A stretch of 64,000 nucleotides of DNA, taken from positions 273,953 to 337,952 of the forward strand of contig NZ_JARGET010000003.1 of assembly GCF_029210485.1 (NCBI RefSeq). The letters run 5' to 3'. Numbering within the stretch: the stretch's first letter is position 1; the number at the start of each line of letters is the position of its first letter. The position numbers and the translations under genes are program-made. This DNA comes from Hoeflea sp. YIM 152468 (lineage in GTDB: Bacteria > Pseudomonadota > Alphaproteobacteria > Rhizobiales > Rhizobiaceae). Of this stretch, positions 62,401 to 64,000 are shown piece by piece. The notes under the pieces are model-generated. The model did no database searches and was not told the DNA's origin. It was given only the letters and a program-made list of their open reading frames with translations.

Positions 62401-64000
62401 GCCCAGCACCTGATCAAGGCGAACGCCGTCGCCCTCGACCCGGTCGCCAATGGCGCCGACCGTGAGATTGCCGCCGGCAACCTGCTGGACCGCGCCGCCG
62501 GTCACCGCATCAAAGGTCACATCAAGGATATCCACGCCCCGCAGATCGGCATCGCTGATGGTGGTGCCGTTGAACGCATTGACGGTGATCGACCCAGCGC
62601 CCGATCCGTCCATCCTGATGCCGGCCCCTCGCGTGTCGGCGACCGTCACATTGGTGATCGATACCGAGATGTTCTGGCCATTGTCGACAATGGTGACGCC
62701 GTTGCCGGTGATGTCGTTGCCCGCCCCGGTGGCGGATGCGCCGATGGTCACGCCGGAGATCGACGCATTGACGCCCTCGATCCGGACTGCGTCTCCGCCG
62801 GTGTTGTCAAGGGTGCTGGCGCCGTTGAGCGTGAACGAACCGACGCCGTCATTGTCCAGCAGATGCAAGCCGTGCCCAGTCGCAGCCGTGCCGGTGCCGT
62901 TGATGTCTATCCCGGTCACCATCACGGTCGCATCGGATTGATTGAAGACAATGGCGGCGTCCGCAGGGGACCCATTGCCCGCGTCGATCATCGATGTTGT
63001 GGCAGCATTGCCGATATTGATGGTGCCGGTGGAATCGCTGCCGAGATTGATGGCCCGGCCAGACGTGGTGAGCTGGACCCCGCCGGAACCAGCACCGGCG
63101 CCGAGATTGATCACACTTGCCGTGCCGGTCATCTGGATTCCGATTGCCGCGTCGTCAATGGCGATGCCGCCGGCACCGGTGCCCAGATTGAGGGTGGAGC
63201 TATGTCCACCAAAACTGATGATGCCGCTCAGAGTGTTGCCGCCCGTCAACGGCATGTCGATATCGATATTGGCAATGGTCAGCGCCCCGGCCATGCGGAT
63301 CCCGGTCAGTTCGATGCCGTTGCCACCGCCTGCACCGCCTGAATCGACAACACGGGCATTGGTGATGTTGACACTGCCGCCGCCGGTGAGCGCGCTGAAC
63401 CGGAGACCGGCGTTGCCATTGCCGGCATTGGTTGACGAGAGGCTGTCGAAATTCACCCCGCCAGCGCCGATGCTGATGCCGTCAAGATTGAGCGCCTGGC
63501 CCGCCGTTGCGGTGATGCTTTCGTCACCGGCGCTGGCGGCCACCGAAATGCTGCCGCCGCCGGTGGCGCTGAAGCCGGTGCCGCTGGTGGTGTCGATGTC
63601 GAGGCCGCCGCTGAAGCTGACTGTCGAATTGACGATGTCGATGGCATGGCCGCTGGTGGTCTGCACCCGGGTGTTGGTGAAGCTGGAGGCCGCACCGGTG
63701 AGCGTATTGAGATCGATGCCCTGGCCGGCGCCGGTCTCAACGGTCAGCCCGGTGGAGAGGATCGTGGTCGCACCGGTGGCGCTCAGTCCGGCGCCGGTTG
63801 CCCCGTTCTCGATGACAAAATCCTGCAGATTGACCGTGCCCGAGGCAGTCAACGTGTCACCGGCGCCGCCGATCCGGGTCAGGACCGCCGCGCCATTGCC
63901 GGTCGGGTCGGCTATCACCGGCCCTGCCCCCGGCACGCCGGAGAAATTGGCCGGAATGATCAGGCCGGACGACACAAATGTGCGGCCATTGCCAAACGAG
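53479..64000 (-). CDS. Giant beta-strand-repeat surface protein (C-terminal about 3,500 residues)
   Basis: The frame is open from the right edge to the stop at 53479, so this is the C-terminal part of an even larger protein; its start is outside the window. It is rich in Gly, Ala, Thr, Ser, Asn and Asp, poor in Lys and Cys, and made of many short beta-strand repeats (units such as GATTTINGTG-like strands, FDNTGGDAV, VTGIDI), as in right-handed beta-helix adhesins and filamentous proteins. A segment of about 280 residues occurs twice (see repeat entries). The last 400 residues form a more typical beta-helix domain (NITSN-type turns) and the protein ends GLNRFLTSGTCATP, with the only two cysteines I noticed near the end. 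No autotransporter barrel or GGxGxD haemolysin repeats are visible at the C-terminus; the secretion signal must lie upstream. Confidence 0.85.
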   Translation of the reverse strand, partial: SFGNGRTFVSSGLIIPANFSGVPGAGPVIADPTGNGAAVLTRIGGAGDTLTASGTVNLQDFVIENGATGAGLSATGATTILSTGLTVETGAGQGIDLNTLTGAASSFTNTRVQTTSGHAIDIVNSTVSFSGGLDIDTTSGTGFSATGGGSISVAASAGDESITATAGQALNLDGISIGAGGVNFDSLSSTNAGNGNAGLRFSALTGGGSVNITNARVVDSGGAGGGNGIELTGIRMAGALTIANIDIDMPLTGGNTLSGIISFGGHSSTLNLGTGAGGIAIDDAAIGIQMTGTASVINLGAGAGSGGVQLTTSGRAINLGSDSTGTINIGNAATTSMIDAGNGSPADAAIVFNQSDATVMVTGIDINGTGTAATGHGLHLLDNDGVGSFTLNGASTLDNTGGDAVRIEGVNASISGVTIGASATGAGNDITGNGVTIVDNGQNISVSITNVTVADTRGAGIRMDGSGAGSITVNAFNGTTISDADLRGVDILDVTFDAVTGGAVQQVAGGNLTVGAIGDRVEGDGVRLDQVLGDIAFGTVDIFNNNGTGLFIRDAAGKGGIFAFGNTGGTIDATNGAAVDIDPVTMNSTFASLTSTASAGRGVNLDTIAGTFTVTGTTSITGSTTQGVRVVTSTAAINLGTLNVSGTTGAAVLLQNNTGGSFTATGGTVTKGGAGDALGINGGAMGVNFGADISHTSNGGDAVSILGGTTGNITVSGTIANTVGGRPIDINTVTGGTVSFTGASVTSTVGVQIANVAAGASVNFSAGTTVTINGSAVVGINLSNNAGAIAFNGAVEINGARDGGIAIINANANVSFGQLDIEMSNAAAAANDDAIAIGGTPGVLSFGATTITNVGAAAGQKGIDFSGTALGGTVTFESVAISGPATSADSVGVDLTGVAGNQIVNLGSQVNPATGPSSSIANLHRGVVIDNTAAIQFTFGDGENGDTPSTIDVNGQAGAFTVDAGGGTLASSSFDFNDVAFGAGDNANLPVAGGSAVFVSETGGAIAAGTHGLSQALNTITVAAAEAQADTNQTFVFVAHSGAGTIDLMGGGVDGFTLLAGQALNGFDDGNVIGFGVAQPANIEGNLGAVGGNVTQDSVTASNSTAGATAIITTAAGAGGSTVENTVFDATGLGAGDAAIRVDGTGAASPVTINNVEITNVGAGASAVLLNNNTSTVALSDVDLFGANAGSALSIDAGAASAGAVTVDAASDLDGTTGTIVAIGGGARDVTISTSIVAAGNTSTIIDIDGQTGGTIGFGPVTSSGATGDSVIETSGQTGGSLTFGNVAITTYGNASTDTAVELAGSGGSVAFADLDITTTNGGGFAASGGGLSTTVTSGDVNVSGAAAVTLDNVRATSFTLTSITANGGATAADGVVLNNLVAGSSFSVTGTSTLDNYTDAAVQISNLTTATHMIGFGATDINQTASVATGRGIVIDTVSGTNVDIDFGATRVGLAAVTQNGLVVSNVTNAATGFAVDLASLNVIRAQTGLLIDNVDSGSVEVTGFTRLDNAGTRNLSVQGSTANVSFGGAFGGQNNSGFNGAIVNLGDATANTGTTSFAGQTTLTASGTASGGGVVLGSGSATFNAGLDITTVDGVGLTASGGTLTVANAGTEQIVTSGTGQAMVLDGVTVAAGGMTFDQVTTASTATAAVAGNGVVDIHDAVGGAITLTSVTLAGTATTAGLDVSGGARASNVVVSGGTIGNGVRINGTGSGTVQIDANVSETAGYAFQLANRSAASGAVTVGGTVSGGFGAISVQSSTGGTATFNGVVTGTGSNTSGAIDIDATTGGTVTFAALVDIDVTGAGTGVMIGNGNAGGTINFSGGLDINSVNGVGFEALSGAMSVSATAGNERIMTTAGQALNVSGVAIGAAGVTFDSVSSTNAGDTKAGIRLNALSGAGAVTITTATVVDSGGAGGGNAIDLTGLTMTGALTIANIDIDLPTTGGNGLRGIMSNGGHSSSIILGTGAGGVAIDDAAFGIQLNGAAGTINIGTGAGSGGVQLNTRGDGIHLGSDSTGTINIGTTATASVIVAGTAGAGSPGIIFNQSDATVTVTGIDINAAGSGAAGHGIHLLDNDTAGSFTLTGSNSIDNTGGNAILVDNAAATISGVTIGASAGGVGDDITGAGIRIDNTDGNARTVALSDITMGAAGATGDVAGIGIDINSSGAGVLTVNLTGTNVIGSTGQALDVDETNGTKAANNLLLNIDNTTFESAAVGVPSVEVTGQNVSTSTSSVGVRSFSDNTVVGNSSTSHGGILFTRVDFDNGAGGQVAGGTLNIGQSTGARVSGDGLSLIDPTGNLGFAALNIFNNAGTGLEVDTKTSGANTVFNLANAGGTVDTTNGTALLLDPLTMELTFGSVTAAGGTNGVFIDAGDASGAAPALIIGNLTVTGSTGAGLRIKDSTGTFSFGPTRINNAATAGGGVAIEATAAGGDTLNVNFNGGLDIDTTSGTGFDAQVNVAPNVFNLQIENSGTETINTTTGRVLVLRNTNATGAGINFDNLEAGDTVAGNVIELDLESGTFNGGNVTIAGTSAGGQDGILISGGGAGSSINFASAIIDNALGAAINMNAASTVTFTTVNIDGGATGVSVTATGAFTISDGSIGATTSTSGRPVEVLGGGGAVNIAASVSKSSAGELVRVSGRTGGTVTLSGTLSATGAATGINVLNNTGGTITFSGGTKTLTTGANAAVTLTTNTGATVNFTGGGLDIGTTSATGFLATGGGTVNVSDFNNSVTSTTGTAVSMDRVTIGSGATFASITSGGGANGILLQHVDGAFTVTGTATLNNSTSAGLNLFNSNGGNDGNLTFAANTLNISNTSGGGAFIQRGAGTGRTDVDVTTGTIDSGSRTPIFISNSDAATIDLGATFTSVSMNGNANGIFINNSLVTGTISGALDTGTGGTIQNTGANAVNMNRLSANITIGSAVTTASGGIRVTNQVSGTNTFSGVHTLTGAGSGYLFDSNAGGATNVTGNVTASTLNGAALTLNTSAAHAVTFSGTNTALSTTTGKTVDISAGATVNFNSTGTNTITATTTGKGVEANGGGTLVIGGTANVTSANGTAIDIQNTTIGAAGVSFESVSANGAVNGIVLNTTGSTGGFTVTGSGTTAGSGGTIQNTTGSAILLATTRNVSLSNLDITTTGLSGIEGTTVTNLDLTRVRITNPGDAAGEHGINLTNLLGTSAASLDSQFDTISISGAHDKTIAVLNTSATNGSLLTPDLLTIVNSTLTNSGTTGDGIEIIGNTGGNFSTIVSQSLLDGHETNGIQAQANTGGQIQLEVTRTTIRNSNQGIDMGVTATSSLRFNIHDNNNIDGGGFSNFTSNAISVNAFDLADYRGTIFDNEISVKPPAAVSAGNGIRIGIEGNGTGVVNINSNTITNIDEGRGIHAFAIDGTGTLDLQITNNTVTEPAVRDGMGFFAGNTGGDANALCINMSGNDSAGPAAFSRDAYAFEINDDGASIRIQGLTDNSSFAAINNFVVSLNTAGDTSDSNDGLATGNGLNRFLTSGTCATP
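57614..58464 (-). repeat. Internal duplication, copy B, in the giant protein gene
   Basis: This stretch matches 62690-63540 at a constant offset of 5076 bases (1692 codons), without net insertion or deletion where I checked both ends. Shared protein landmarks include STNAG, DSGGAGGGN, GALTIANIDID, GGHSS, GSDSTGTINIG, IFNQSDATV and TISGVTIGAS. Diverged residues (for example LPTTGGNGLRGIM against MPLTGGNTLSGII) show that the copies are old. Weaker similarity continues further towards the C-terminus with an insertion in this copy. Confidence 0.8.
62690..63540 (-). repeat. Internal duplication, copy A, in the giant protein gene
   Basis: The partner of 57614-58464. It encodes the same order of beta-strand units in the part of the protein nearest the N-terminus in this window, so a block of at least 280 residues was duplicated within the gene. 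Confidence 0.8.

Noticed and set aside
53479..64000. A CRISPR or tandem DNA repeat array in the repetitive region
   Set aside because: The repetition is at the protein level with diverged DNA; there are no regular identical repeats with unique spacers.

Overview
The window looks like a chromosomal stretch of a GC-rich, facultatively anaerobic alphaproteobacterium, most likely of the order Hyphomicrobiales (Rhizobiales). The basis is protein style (UgpC-like ABC ATPase, TRAP transporter, IalB protein, Crp/Fnr regulators next to nar and nnrS), operon order and codon use; the genus cannot be named from sequence alone. I saw no rRNA, tRNA, insertion sequence, integrase or CRISPR array.

Layout. 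1-1.75 kb: tail of a sugar ABC-transporter ATPase, a FucU/RbsD-type mutarotase and a ribokinase-like kinase. 2-11.4 kb: a form I aerobic CO dehydrogenase cluster, coxC-M-S-L-D-E-F-G plus a MocA-like nucleotidyltransferase; CoxL is 809 residues with Q240, C388 (AYRCSFR motif) and E763 at the positions of the Oligotropha enzyme. 11.5-12.9 kb: DUF2478 protein and beta-carbonic anhydrase. 13.1-24.5 kb: Crp/Fnr regulator and a dissimilatory nitrate reductase operon (narK1K2 fusion, narG, H, J, I, a parvulin isomerase), with two FNR-type boxes upstream of narK. 25-31 kb: TRAP transporter, amidase, RidA-like protein and LysR regulator, with a tandem operator. 31-37.9 kb: SDR remnant, GGDEF/EAL protein, nnrR-like regulator, nnrS, nnrU, SMR efflux protein and TetR regulator. 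38-48.2 kb: sugar-acid catabolism, namely an IlvD/Edd dehydratase, DapA-like enzyme and GntR regulator on the plus strand, and on the minus strand an L-fuconate pathway operon whose first gene, a RhaM-type mutarotase, is broken. 48.4-64 kb: a surface or phage-tail-like accessory region with an IalB protein, two small unknown proteins, a GNAT enzyme, a lectin-like propeller, three tandem tail-collar (Mdp-like) proteins and the C-terminal 3,500 residues of a giant beta-strand-repeat protein that runs off the right edge.

How it fits together. CO is oxidised by CoxMSL, with CoxD/E/F maturing the Cu-Mo site and MocA making the cytosine-dinucleotide cofactor. Electrons could go to oxygen or, given the neighbouring nar operon, to nitrate (inference). 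CO2 may be hydrated by the neighbouring carbonic anhydrase. NnrS/NnrU point to nitric oxide metabolism, but no nir, nor or nos gene lies in the window. The sugar modules would feed pyruvate and lactate-level intermediates from L-fucose and related sugar acids. The strongest candidates for new biology are the giant repeat protein with its collar-protein triad and the phased triple repeat in front of coxM.
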